Shown piece after piece: positions 37,001-44,935 of a DNA stretch of 64,000 nucleotides; positions within the stretch are counted from its first letter, which is position 1, and each line of letters opens with the position of its first letter. The stretch covers positions 218,202-282,201 of the forward strand of contig NZ_FRAX01000004.1 of assembly GCF_900142465.1 (NCBI RefSeq), read 5' to 3'. A program made the translations under genes and the position numbers. The notes under the pieces are model-generated. The model was not told the DNA's origin. It saw only the letters and a program-made list of their open reading frames with translations, and ran no database searches. The DNA is from Fibrobacter sp. UWH6. GTDB taxonomy: Bacteria > Fibrobacterota > Fibrobacteria > Fibrobacterales > Fibrobacteraceae.

Positions 37001-37613
37001 CGCGGCAAGCCTTCACGTACTTTTCGTCGATGACGCTACGGATAACGCCGTCTTCGAGGGCTTCGATCTTCATGACTTCGTGAGAAGTACGGAAACCGTC
37101 GAAGAAGTGGACGAACGGGACGCGGGATTCGAGAGTAGAAGCGTGAGCCACGAGAGCCATGTCCTGGCATTCCTGAACGGAGGAAGAGCCGAGCATAGCG
37201 AAACCGGTCTGGCGGCAAGCCATGATGTCGGAGTGGTCACCGAAAATAGAAAGGCCCTGCATAGCGAGAGCACGGGCAGTCACATGGAAGACCGTGGGGG
37301 TCAGTTCGCCGGCGATCTTGTACATGTTGGGGATCATCAACAGAAGACCCTGGGATGCGGTAAAGGTGGTGGTCAAAGCACCGGCCTGCAGTGCACCGTG
37401 AACGGTACCGGCAGCGCCACCTTCGGACTGCATTTCAAAAACGCGGGGAACCTGGCCCCAAATATTCTTCTTACCAGCTGCGCTCCAGTTGTCGGCGTGT
37501 TCAGCCATAGGACTAGACGGTGTAATCGGGTAGATAGCTGCAACTTCACTAACTGCAAAAGCAACGTTAGCGGTAGCTTCATTACCGTCACACGCAATCA
37601 TCTTCTTTGCCAT
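34044..37613 (-). CDS. nifJ: Pyruvate:ferredoxin (flavodoxin) oxidoreductase
   Basis: Oxidises pyruvate to acetyl-CoA and CO2, passing electrons to ferredoxin: a core enzyme of anaerobic fermentation. 1189 aa, the single-chain form. Domains in order: pyrimidine-binding domain (GNEATANVAFAVSEVAAIYPITPSSPMAEH region), CoA-binding/transketolase C domain, gamma domain, ferredoxin domain with two 4Fe-4S motifs (CVQCGKCAMVCPH; CTGCGVCTQACIG), and the TPP-binding domain (SGSCAGCGETAYVRL; GGDGWAYDIGYGGLDHV). Start ATG at 37613 with GGAG 6 nt upstream, not the in-frame codon at 37625. It has its own promoter and terminators. Confidence 0.97.
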   Translation of the reverse strand: MAKKMIACDGNEATANVAFAVSEVAAIYPITPSSPMAEHADNWSAAGKKNIWGQVPRVFEMQSEGGAAGTVHGALQAGALTTTFTASQGLLLMIPNMYKIAGELTPTVFHVTARALAMQGLSIFGDHSDIMACRQTGFAMLGSSSVQECQDMALVAHASTLESRVPFVHFFDGFRTSHEVMKIEALEDGVIRSVIDEKYVKACRERCLTPDRPTMRGTAQNPDVYFQGRETVNPFYKKVPEIVQKYMDKVASFTGRQYHIVDYVGAPDAERVIISMGSSTCTIGDTVKYLNSKGEKVGLVNVRLYRPFPMEAVVAALPKTVKKIAVLDRCKEPGSAGEPLFQDALTAVSEAVMAGQMAMPKMIGGRYGLSSKEFTPAMVKAIFDELKLDAPRARFTVGINDDVCNTSLPIDPDFKLDSDFFQAMFFGLGSDGTVGANKNSIKIIGNETENNAQGYFVYDSKKSGSMTTSHLRFGKSIIDAPYLIGENEADFVACHHTPHLESVDMLKYAKQGATFLVNTPHSAETVWDTFPRPVQEVIIKKQLKVYVIDAYAVAAKTGMGRRINTVMQTCFFSKLGNVLDSDTAIKYIKKYAEKTYAKKGMEVVQKNWDAIDASLANLFEVKVPAAVTSTKEFRAPIHGNAPAFVNEVTAEIIKGNGEKLPVSKMPVDGVFPTGTTKYEKRDLALNIPSWNPDACVQCGKCAMVCPHAAIRVKVVDESAVANAPEGFKFTAAKGFKLEGSEKPVFAISVSSYDCTGCGVCTQACIGKDKNEEGKKAINMVPQEPIKVQEGKCWDFFVDLPEFDRTKVNKNLVKQAMLLEPLFEFSGSCAGCGETAYVRLVSQLFGDRMVVANATGCSSIYGGNLPTTPWAKNKEGRGPAWANSLFEDNAEFGLGMRLAITKHANQAVSLLEAVNVPAELKAKLTSQDQSDEAGIQAQRANVAELKAALAGATDEASVSLRDEFADYLVKKSVWIFGGDGWAYDIGYGGLDHVMATGENVNICVLDTEVYSNTGGQASKSTNRGAVALFAAAGKRAGKKDLGLIAMSYKNVYVGRIAIGANDAQALKVLQEAEAHNGPSLIICYCPCINHGFDLNSQLEHQKMAVDSGYWTLLRYNPALAAEGKAPLVLDSKAPTIPVAEYIYTENRYKQLTRNNPEVAKKLAEDLQKEVDARFAFYTAMSQDTEGLISL

Positions 37614-37666
37614 GTGTGTCTCCAATTATTGTGTTAATTCAATAAACTTGCGATTTAAAAAAATCC

Positions 37667-37695
37667 AACGTAAATTTACCCATTTTTAATGTCAA
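37667..37695 (-). promoter_or_regulatory. nifJ promoter
   Basis: Minus-strand TTGACA (37695-37690), 17-bp spacer, TACGTT (37672-37667); leader about 50 nt. Confidence 0.72.
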
Positions 37696-37887
37696 AAAGT
37701 GAAATATTTTTCAAAAATTCACTAAAAAATCCACTTTTTTGAACACTCCGTGTAAAGGTCTGCCGGAAAATGACCGTTCTGAGGGGTAAACGACCTTTCT
37801 AAAAACTTACAAAAAGATTATTTGTGTTCGAAAGGGCGGTTTTTCATCTGATAACTTCAAAAACGTACTTCAAAAAGTATGCTTTGA

Positions 37888-38979
37888 CTACATGCAGCCC
37901 TTAAGTTTCATACCCACCTTTAGGGGCTGATCCTTGCCAAGCTTGTTGATTCGTCGAACCGCATCTTCGGAAATGTAGAAGAACGCCGCCACATCGGCTA
38001 CGGTATCGCCTTTTTTGACGATATAGACATTTTCAACTTTTAGCTTGGACTGGATTTTACGATGGGCTTGAATAGCCTTCTTCTTGGAGTATTTCTCGAC
38101 TCCGGGTTTCAGTTGCCAATGGGGGAAGTCTACAACGGTAGTGGGGTCGATGTTCACGTCGCCGTAGCGGATCTCGAAGTGGAGGTGGGCTCCGGAAGAT
38201 TTTCCGGTGTTGCCAGCGAGGCCAACGATATCGCCGGGGTAAACCTGGTCGCCAACCTTGACGGTGCGTTCGGCCAGGTGGCCATAAAGGGTCTGCAGAC
38301 CGTTTTCGTGCTGTACCAGGACGTAGTGGCCGTAGCCGCCCTGATTGTATTTAGAGACGATCACTTCGCCGGGGTAGGCGGCAACCATGGGCTCTCCTTT
38401 TTCTACCTGGATGTCTACGCCGCGGTGGAGTCGGTGGTCGCGGATTCCGTAGGGGGAGCCGAGACGGGCCTCGTGTGTAATGGGGATGAGCATGGTAGAA
38501 AAGTCGAAATACTCGCCGACGGTTTCGGTCTTGGTGGGCTTCTTTTCGCCTTTCTTCCTGGATTTCCTGCTCTTTTTGGTGGCGTCCACGAATTCGACTT
38601 CAACGCCCTGCTTTTCGTAGAGGAGAGCCTTGGTGAAAGCCTTGGGATCGTCTGACTTTATAGAGACTTTCTTTGTGGAATCGCTGGGGGATTCGTCGTC
38701 CTTTGCGATTTTGCCCGAGGATTTCTTGCTGGATTTTTTTGAGGACTTCGTAGACTTCGAAGCCTTGGATTTTTTCTGCTTGTCCGTCTGTTTTTCCGTC
38801 TGTTTTTCCTTCTGCTTGTCTTTTTGCTTTTCCTTGGACTTTTCTTTCTGGGTGTCCTTCGATGTCTTGGATTCTACCTGGGTGGTGGATTTATGGGAGG
38901 ATTCTTTGGGGGCAGTCTTTGCCAATGCGGGGCTGAGGAGCGCCGCAATGAGAAGGACTATTAAGACTGCCTTGTTCAC
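37888..38979 (-). CDS. Secreted M23 metallopeptidase with basic linker and LysM domain
   Basis: Cell-wall hydrolase, 363 aa. A signal peptide (MNKAVLIVLLIAALLSPALA) is followed by about 100 residues of Lys/Ser/Gln-rich low complexity (KEKQKDKQKEKQTEKQ and similar). Then the M23 domain: HRGVDIQ, LYGHL, HLHFEIR, all zinc and catalytic positions present. C-terminal LysM (VYIVKKGDTVADVAAFFYIS). Start is GTG at 38979 with AGGAG 7 nt upstream. It is the last gene of a minus-strand run. The linker is basic, whereas that of the paralog at 27851 is acidic. Confidence 0.92.
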   Translation of the reverse strand: MNKAVLIVLLIAALLSPALAKTAPKESSHKSTTQVESKTSKDTQKEKSKEKQKDKQKEKQTEKQTDKQKKSKASKSTKSSKKSSKKSSGKIAKDDESPSDSTKKVSIKSDDPKAFTKALLYEKQGVEVEFVDATKKSRKSRKKGEKKPTKTETVGEYFDFSTMLIPITHEARLGSPYGIRDHRLHRGVDIQVEKGEPMVAAYPGEVIVSKYNQGGYGHYVLVQHENGLQTLYGHLAERTVKVGDQVYPGDIVGLAGNTGKSSGAHLHFEIRYGDVNIDPTTVVDFPHWQLKPGVEKYSKKKAIQAHRKIQSKLKVENVYIVKKGDTVADVAAFFYISEDAVRRINKLGKDQPLKVGMKLKGCM

Positions 38980-38989
38980 CCTGATGCTC

Positions 38990-39361
38990 CTACTTCAAGA
39001 ATGCGAAAAATACCGCAGCGATGATACACAGGAACGCCACGATGTGGTTCCACTGCAAAGTTTCTGTGTGGAATACGGTAACCGCAATGACGGTAAAAAT
39101 GGTAAGGGAAATGGCTTCCTGGATAATCTTCAGCTGCATCAGGCTGAAGGGACCGCCGTTAATGCGGCTGCCGATGGAGTTGGCGGGAATCATGAAGCTG
39201 TATTCCAGGAGGGCGACACCCCAGCTGGCAAGGATTACGAGAATCAGGGGCCAGTCGGTGCTGATATGCATTTCCTTGAGCTTCAGGTTGCCGTACCAGG
39301 CAAAGGTCATAAAGATATTAGAACAACAAAGAAGAAGTATTGTAAAAATTCCTGCGCGCAT
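38990..39361 (-). CDS. DMT-superfamily DUF486 membrane protein
   Basis: 123 aa with four membrane helices. It matches the DUF486 family by FMTFAWYGNLK, ILASWGVALLEYSFMIPAN and QLKIIQEAISLTIF. It is related to small drug/metabolite exporters; the substrate is unknown. 10 bp upstream of the M23 gene and 23 bp after DUF4416. Confidence 0.88.
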   Translation of the reverse strand: MRAGIFTILLLCCSNIFMTFAWYGNLKLKEMHISTDWPLILVILASWGVALLEYSFMIPANSIGSRINGGPFSLMQLKIIQEAISLTIFTVIAVTVFHTETLQWNHIVAFLCIIAAVFFAFLK

Positions 39362-39384
39362 TTTTTTGCCAATGTATTGAATGG

Positions 39385-39972
39385 TTAAACTTTTTTGTTT
39401 GCCCGTTGGACTTCACCACGAAGGCGGTAGGGGCGTCCAGTGGAGTGCTGATAGGCCAGGCGAGCCCGAACTTGTTCCAGGTACTTTATATAGGTCTCAC
39501 TTTGATAGTCGCGGTAAGTCCAGTCAAAACTGTGGAAGTGTCCGTCCTGGAAATAGAGGGTAGGTTCCACGAAAATGCCCCGCTGCATGTACACGCGCTG
39601 GCGCTGGTCCTTGGTGGTGGCCAAGAAAAACTGCCCGAGAGTCATATAGCCCGGATCCAGATTTACGGGACGCAGGCCCGGTGTGCCGTTCTTTTCGGCG
39701 ATTTCCAGCTCGATTTCGTTGGTCCAGAGCTTGATATCTACGATTTCAGTACGGTCAACCAGAGTCTCGTAACTGAAGAAGGCGCGGACAGGGGCGGTTC
39801 CGATTTCATCTTTATAATAGTTGGTAAAGGTGAAGGGGAAGGGAGGGAGGTTCAGGTCTTCTTCGCCGAATTTCTGACGGAGGGGCTCGCGGACCGCTTC
39901 AACGGCGGCTGCGTCCTGAGCCAGGATGCCAACGATGATCTTGACCTTTGCCGGTTCCTTGATTGCGCCCAT
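39385..39972 (-). CDS. DUF4416-family protein
   Basis: 195 aa, soluble. Matches DUF4416 by its start (KEPAKVKIIVGILA), FTNYYKDEIG and RPVNLDPGYMTLGQFFLATTKD. Molecular function is unknown. Good ribosome-binding site GAGGAG upstream. Lies between the glutamine cyclotransferase and DUF486 genes. Confidence 0.85.
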   Translation of the reverse strand: MGAIKEPAKVKIIVGILAQDAAAVEAVREPLRQKFGEEDLNLPPFPFTFTNYYKDEIGTAPVRAFFSYETLVDRTEIVDIKLWTNEIELEIAEKNGTPGLRPVNLDPGYMTLGQFFLATTKDQRQRVYMQRGIFVEPTLYFQDGHFHSFDWTYRDYQSETYIKYLEQVRARLAYQHSTGRPYRLRGEVQRANKKV

Positions 39973-39990
39973 TGTTAACTCCTCGACCTC

Positions 39991-40755
39991 TTATAAACCC
40001 TTGGAATCTTCTTCGGAAAGCTTGTAGATGTAAGGCCAGTTCTTGCCGGTAATCCACAGGTACTTTCCGTCGTAGGCGATTCCGTTCAGCACGTCCATAT
40101 GGGGGTACTTGTTTTGCAGTTCGTACACCTTGCGGGACAAGTCAAAATACTTCTTGACGTGACCGGTGGGCAATTCAATGATGGCGATGGCCGCGGTTTG
40201 CCAGATGTTGGCGTAGAGGGTGTTGCCCACAACTTCCAGTTCGTTCAGCAACTTGATTGGGTGTCCGTTATCGGTAACGTCGATGACTCCAACCACATAG
40301 AAACCGCCCAGCGCCAACTGCAGAAGCTGGCTGGATCCGTTGCTCATGAGCAGGGCGTCTTTCCAGTAGGTCAGTCCCCATCCTTCTGTGGGAATGCGAA
40401 ATTCGCCTTTCTTGGAAAAAGGTTTGCGGTTGTAGATGAAGGCCTTCTTGGATTTCCAGGTCAGGTAGAAGATGTCGTCACCCACGGCAATGGAACCTTC
40501 GCCAAAGTAACGTTCCTGGAGCATGGTGGAATCAAGTACCTTACCTTCCAAGGTTCGACGGTACAATCCCGACTGCCCATATTGTCCTGTAGTTTCGATC
40601 AGCTCGTTTCCGTCAAAGAAGAGACCCTGGGTAAAATGAGTCTGTTCGTGGGGAATCGAATCGATGATGGTGGGGACCACGCGGGGGGCTTCGGCAAAAC
40701 TGGCCGTAGCAAGAATGGCGACACATGCAAGAACGATGGCGGCAAATCTTTTCAT
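39991..40755 (-). CDS. Glutamine cyclotransferase family protein, exported
   Basis: 254 aa with signal peptide (MKRFAAIVLACVAILATASFA). Five-bladed-propeller-type glutaminyl-peptide cyclotransferase: FTQGLFFDGNELIETTGQYGQSGLYRRTLEGKVL (the first blade), EGWGLTYWKDALLMSNGSSQL, LNELEVVGNTLYANIWQT, DVLNGIAYDGKYLWITGKNWP. Expected to form N-terminal pyroglutamate on secreted proteins; the substrate is not known. Confidence 0.88.
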   Translation of the reverse strand: MKRFAAIVLACVAILATASFAEAPRVVPTIIDSIPHEQTHFTQGLFFDGNELIETTGQYGQSGLYRRTLEGKVLDSTMLQERYFGEGSIAVGDDIFYLTWKSKKAFIYNRKPFSKKGEFRIPTEGWGLTYWKDALLMSNGSSQLLQLALGGFYVVGVIDVTDNGHPIKLLNELEVVGNTLYANIWQTAAIAIIELPTGHVKKYFDLSRKVYELQNKYPHMDVLNGIAYDGKYLWITGKNWPYIYKLSEEDSKGL

Positions 40756-40767
40756 GGTGGTATCCGG

Positions 40768-42774
40768 TTAGTTCCTAAATGTCCACACGATACCGTAGGC
40801 GAAGCGGAGCCCTTCGGGAGTGTAACCCGATTCCGGCATGTAGATACTGTGGTTGAAGTTTTCGATTCGGCTGTAAATCTCGAACTGCAGAATCTGCATG
40901 CGGGCCTCGAAATCCAGGGCCAGATACTTCTTCATGGGTTCCAGTTCCAGGTTGCCGTTTTCGCCGATGGTGCAGTCGTAATGGTCGCCGAACCACTGCC
41001 AGTCAACACGGACACTTACACCCAGGCGGTCGAACACGAATCGGTTCTGCCAGTGGATGCTACCCTTGTAGTAAAGTTCCTGGGTGTCCATAAGCTTGGT
41101 GCTACGGTCCAGAGTCTGGCCTCGTTCTATGTAGAACTTCCAGTTGCCCAGGCGGAAGCCAAATTGCAACAGCCAATCCAGACTGGAAACGTGATCGATG
41201 TTTGTGTAGGTATAGGCTTCTTCGATGGTGTTGGTGGAGTCTACATGGCCCCACTTGACCCAACGGGGCTTGATCAGGTCGTCTACATGTTCCTTGCGCA
41301 GACCCAGCCCGTAAAAGACTTCGCGCTTCTGGTAAGCCAGGTTCACCGTGGTGCGGTTCCTTTCTTCGTACTTCAAGTCGTTACGATGGAAGGCGAGACG
41401 TCCTGTTTCGTTAATCTTGATCTGGCCCACGTCGGGGAACTTGTTGTCGTGACGGAAGGCTGCGTTCAACTTCAAATGGAAAGGCAACAGGGCGGTAGCG
41501 TCAAAGGAATAGGCCTTGGCGAATTCCTGTTCGTCGTTTACGGAACTGTTGCGCTGCATGCCGGTCTGGGTCCTGAAGTAGAAACGGTGCCACAGGGTGT
41601 CCGACAGTTCCAGATAACCCATTTCGCGGTCCTGCAGATAGGTGTAGTGGTCGTCGTTGGCGTTATGGTAATCGGTGTTCAGGAACTCGTACTTGAACTT
41701 GATGGCCGGGTTCAGCAAGGTGTGGTAGGCGATACCGAAGTTGCCCTGGATCGATTCATAGTTGATATACTTGGTGGTATCGTAATAGAGAGTGTCTTCC
41801 TGTTCTACACCCAGGGTATCCAGGTACTTCTTGGTGCCGCTGACAAAGTGGGGCAGGGAATCCTCTTCGATTTCGTGATTGCCATAATTGATGTCGGCAC
41901 TGAACGTCAGATTTTTTAAGGGGTAAAGTTCGATACCCGCTCCATAGGTGGAGGCCTCGATATCGATAGTGTAAGGATTTTGCTGGAATGTCCTGATGGA
42001 TTTGTCCAGGGAGTCCAGCAGAACCTTGTGGTTGGGATTGTCGGCGTTTTCCAGGTAGAGGAAATTCATTCGGGTGTAAATCTTACCCACGCCAAAACGG
42101 GCGGTAACCACTGGCTGCAGATGCATGCTGTTCATGGCGATGTTACGGCCTGCAAAGGGAATCTGGCTGGAGTCGCGACCCAGGGAGAAATAGGGGGAGT
42201 GGGTCACGTTGGTATAGCTGTATTCCTTGGAATCTATGTCGGAGTGGCTGGCGATACCCAACTCGAAAGTGACGGAGTCGGTGACCAGGCGCTTGAATTC
42301 CAGACGCAGGGCGTTTCCGCTAAAGGCGGGGCGTTCCCAGTTCAAGTCGGTAATGGGGGTGTCGACGGCGATCCCCTTACGTTCCTCTACCAGTATGCCG
42401 TTCTCGCCATTGAGACCCAGGGTACTTCCATCGTACATGAGACGGGTGGTGTACAGGCCTGCCAACATGCTGGGGTAACGCTGACTGATAGAACCCATGC
42501 CCATGGCGTCCGGGTCCAGTTCGGGCCTACCCAGGATCGAGGTTCCCAACATCCAGTAGGACTTCTGGCCAGAAATATCGTAAGTGCGCTGCATGACTTC
42601 GGTCAGGGGCAATACCCAGCGGCCCGCATCGGTTTCGCGGGGGGCGGGGTCAATTCCGTTGGGGGACTGGTAGACGGAGTCCTGGGGGGTGGGAAGAGTG
42701 TAGCCTAGGGAACGGACCGGTTCTGCAAAGACAGCGACGGCAATCAGCAACAAGAAAAAGATGGCGCGGAACAT
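40768..42774 (-). CDS. Predicted outer-membrane beta-barrel protein, unknown function
   Basis: 668 aa from the ATG at 42774 (signal peptide FRAIFFLLLIAVAVFAEP); the frame also opens at 42801, overlapping the upstream gene. Throughout it shows alternating polar/aromatic strands (for example ITDLNWERPAFSGNALRLEFKR, FAYGIVWTFRN) and ends in an aromatic-X pattern typical of outer-membrane barrels. No TonB plug is apparent. I do not recognise a family. It sits between the PHP and glutamine-cyclotransferase genes with short gaps. Confidence 0.7.
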   Translation of the reverse strand: MFRAIFFLLLIAVAVFAEPVRSLGYTLPTPQDSVYQSPNGIDPAPRETDAGRWVLPLTEVMQRTYDISGQKSYWMLGTSILGRPELDPDAMGMGSISQRYPSMLAGLYTTRLMYDGSTLGLNGENGILVEERKGIAVDTPITDLNWERPAFSGNALRLEFKRLVTDSVTFELGIASHSDIDSKEYSYTNVTHSPYFSLGRDSSQIPFAGRNIAMNSMHLQPVVTARFGVGKIYTRMNFLYLENADNPNHKVLLDSLDKSIRTFQQNPYTIDIEASTYGAGIELYPLKNLTFSADINYGNHEIEEDSLPHFVSGTKKYLDTLGVEQEDTLYYDTTKYINYESIQGNFGIAYHTLLNPAIKFKYEFLNTDYHNANDDHYTYLQDREMGYLELSDTLWHRFYFRTQTGMQRNSSVNDEQEFAKAYSFDATALLPFHLKLNAAFRHDNKFPDVGQIKINETGRLAFHRNDLKYEERNRTTVNLAYQKREVFYGLGLRKEHVDDLIKPRWVKWGHVDSTNTIEEAYTYTNIDHVSSLDWLLQFGFRLGNWKFYIERGQTLDRSTKLMDTQELYYKGSIHWQNRFVFDRLGVSVRVDWQWFGDHYDCTIGENGNLELEPMKKYLALDFEARMQILQFEIYSRIENFNHSIYMPESGYTPEGLRFAYGIVWTFRN

Positions 42775-42791
42775 GTAAGCGGGACCCACTT

Positions 42792-43664
42792 TTAGTACCA
42801 TTCGGCGCGAAGCTTTTCGCGGCGTTCACGAAGGGCCTGGACTACAGTGTAAGGCATCTTCATGCAGTTGGGGGCATAAGTACTGCCTTCGGTGTGGAAA
42901 TCGCTTCCGCCCGTACCCACCAGGCCGAAACGCAGGGCCATTTCCTTATACTTGCGGCCTACGGCACCCTTCTGGGCGGGGCAGTAGACTTCCATGCCCT
43001 GTACGCCCCATTCCACCATCTGTTCGATGAACTCGTCGCTGAGCCCGGACTTGTAGGGGTGGGCAAGAACCGCAATGCCGCCTGCATTTTCGATAAGGCG
43101 GATGGTCTGCTGGGGGTTAAGGCCTTTCTTTTCTACAAAGGCGATGCAGCCGTCACCCAGGTACTTGGTGAAGGCTTCGGAAAAACTGCCGATATATTCT
43201 TCGGCCACCAGGGACATGGCGATGTGGGGGCGACCGATGACCTTGCCCTTGCAGTAGCTCAGCACCTTCTCGAAAGTGATGTCGATACCCAGGGCGTTCA
43301 ACTTCTTGATAATGGCCTTGGCTCGGGTAACACGCTGCTTGGCAAAATCCTGGAGCTCCATGTTCAGGGCCAGGTTGGTGGGGTCGCAGTAATAACCCAG
43401 AATGTGGATGTCCTTGCCCTGCCAGACAGAAGAAATCTCGATACCGGGGATAATCTCCAGGCCGATGGCCTTGGCCGGTTCCGCAGCCAGGTTATAGCTA
43501 TCCAGGTTGTCGTGGTCGGTAATAGAAATACAACGGAGCCCCTTGCGCTTGCTTAAGGTCAGAACTTCTTCGACGTCCAGGGTACCATCAGAAAGCTTGG
43601 TATGCAGATGGAGATCTGCGTAACCGCCGTTTTCGGTAATGATGGTAGAAAAGCCTTTTTGCAT
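42792..43664 (-). CDS. PHP-domain phosphoesterase
   Basis: 290 aa. PHP metal-binding motifs in order: DLHLHTKLSDG, SITDHDNL, PGIEIS, AHPYKSG and GGSDFH. This pattern resembles the YciV/RNase AM type (5'-3' exonuclease and nucleoside bisphosphate phosphatase). Probably cytoplasmic. Its start overlaps the stop of the upstream gene (TAATG). Confidence 0.88.
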   Translation of the reverse strand: MQKGFSTIITENGGYADLHLHTKLSDGTLDVEEVLTLSKRKGLRCISITDHDNLDSYNLAAEPAKAIGLEIIPGIEISSVWQGKDIHILGYYCDPTNLALNMELQDFAKQRVTRAKAIIKKLNALGIDITFEKVLSYCKGKVIGRPHIAMSLVAEEYIGSFSEAFTKYLGDGCIAFVEKKGLNPQQTIRLIENAGGIAVLAHPYKSGLSDEFIEQMVEWGVQGMEVYCPAQKGAVGRKYKEMALRFGLVGTGGSDFHTEGSTYAPNCMKMPYTVVQALRERREKLRAEWY

Positions 43665-44212
43665 TACTTGACCCCGTAATACTGGGCGATGAGGGCGGCC
43701 TCGCTGGAAGTGCTGGGCTGCAGGCTCAAGTTCAGGAAGGGGTAGACCTTTTCGGAACAGAAACCGATGCGGCAGTCGGCTCCGCTAACCTTGGCCAGGT
43801 AGAGGCGGGGGAGGAAGGCGTCGCCCAGGTAGATGACCACCGTGGGGGCAAATTCCTTGATCTTCTGTTCCATTTCCATAAAAACGGGTTCCTCGAAACG
43901 GCATTCCAGGTCGCTAAAGTAGATAGCCTGGGCGCGCTTGGCCGAAACCAGGGCGTGGAGGGATTCGTGGGCCACCAGCAACACATTCTTGAAAAATGCC
44001 TGGGGCATCTGGTGCATAAAGGGGGCTACACGCTCCATGTCGCGATGGAGAAAAACCAAAGTCTTGGGGTTGTTCTTCAAAGCCTCGGGGAAGTTAAAAG
44101 CTCCGGAATCTTCACCTGCCTTCTTCAAAAACCAGCGGAACAGGGAATCCTGGCTGCTGAAACGCTTAAAAAAATAGCGGAAACGATTGGTAAAGTACGG
44201 TGAAGGTTTCAA
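43664..44212 (-). CDS. Hypothetical protein, 182 aa
   Basis: No family recognised. Basic N-terminus, then alternating beta and alpha: TLVFLHRDMERVAPFMHQMP, VLLVAHESLHALV, APTVVIYLGDAFLPRLYLAKVSGADCRIGF. The last part is vaguely like nucleotide-sugar-binding folds but this is not enough to assign. Start TTG at 44212 with AGGA close upstream. First gene of the minus-strand run to 37888. Confidence 0.6.
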   Translation of the reverse strand: MKPSPYFTNRFRYFFKRFSSQDSLFRWFLKKAGEDSGAFNFPEALKNNPKTLVFLHRDMERVAPFMHQMPQAFFKNVLLVAHESLHALVSAKRAQAIYFSDLECRFEEPVFMEMEQKIKEFAPTVVIYLGDAFLPRLYLAKVSGADCRIGFCSEKVYPFLNLSLQPSTSSEAALIAQYYGVK

Positions 44213-44258
44213 TTTGTCCTCGGAGCGTTAGTGGGCTGAAATATATTAAATTTGGCCT

Positions 44259-44852
44259 ATGGCAAAACCGAAGTTCTACGCAATTAAGACCCCTAGCGAA
44301 AGCAAAATCGTAACCACCTGGGACGAATGTCTAAAATTGACCCATGGAGTCAAGGGGGTGCTATTTAAATCCTTCGGTTCCATGGCTGAAGCCGAAGCCT
44401 GGATCTCCGGCATGGAAGCCCCTGTTCCCGGAGGAGTCCGCGTATTCGTGGATGGATCCTTTTCTCCCGGGTTTCCCTATTCCGGATGGGCCTTTGTTGT
44501 GACAGAAGATGACAAGGAAATCGCCAGAGGGAACGGTCTGACGGCTTTCGAGGCCGAAAGTCGAAACATCGATGGGGAAGTCATGGCCAGCTATCAGGCC
44601 ATGCGCTGGCTGGACGCCCACAACATGAACGGCGTCATCTGCCACGACTACGAAGGCATCGCCCGCTGGGCCAAAGGCGAGTGGGCCGCCAAGAGCAATA
44701 TCGCCAAACGCTACGTGACCGCCGCCCAGCCCTTCCTGCACCGCGTAAAGTTCGAAAAAGTTGCCGCCCACACTGGCGTCAAGTGGAACGAACTGGTGGA
44801 CAAGCTGGCCAAGGAAGCTATCCAGGCTGGAAAAACCGCCCAGAAAAAGTAG
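44259..44852 (+). CDS. rnhA: Ribonuclease HI with N-terminal hybrid-binding (viroplasmin-like) domain
   Basis: Degrades RNA in RNA-DNA hybrids. 197 aa. Residues 1-50 are the small hybrid-binding domain (KFYAIKTPSESKIVTTWDECLKLTHGVKGVLFKSF region). The RNase H domain keeps all four catalytic acids: Asp65 (VFVDGSF), Glu107 (DGEVMASYQAM), Asp130 (CHDYEGI), Asp181 (NELVDKLAKEA). TATATT lies 11 nt before the ATG. Divergent from the 182-aa gene; the 42-bp repeat array follows. Confidence 0.92.
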   Translation: MAKPKFYAIKTPSESKIVTTWDECLKLTHGVKGVLFKSFGSMAEAEAWISGMEAPVPGGVRVFVDGSFSPGFPYSGWAFVVTEDDKEIARGNGLTAFEAESRNIDGEVMASYQAMRWLDAHNMNGVICHDYEGIARWAKGEWAAKSNIAKRYVTAAQPFLHRVKFEKVAAHTGVKWNELVDKLAKEAIQAGKTAQKK

Positions 44853-44935
44853 GACGGCGGGGCGTTTTTTGCGTTTTTCGCTCAAAAATGCTAATTAATT
44901 TGTTTGTCAGAACCGTTTCCCCTGACTTCCTTGGT

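Noticed and set aside
34317..37637. 1106-residue open frame antisense to nifJ
   Set aside because: It mirrors the nifJ frame along its whole length, has a His/Val/Phe-rich composition from reversed codons and no family features. nifJ is unmistakable on the other strand.
40099..41919. 606-residue open frame antisense to the barrel and cyclotransferase genes
   Set aside because: It crosses two real genes on the opposite strand and lacks a ribosome-binding site and any motif.
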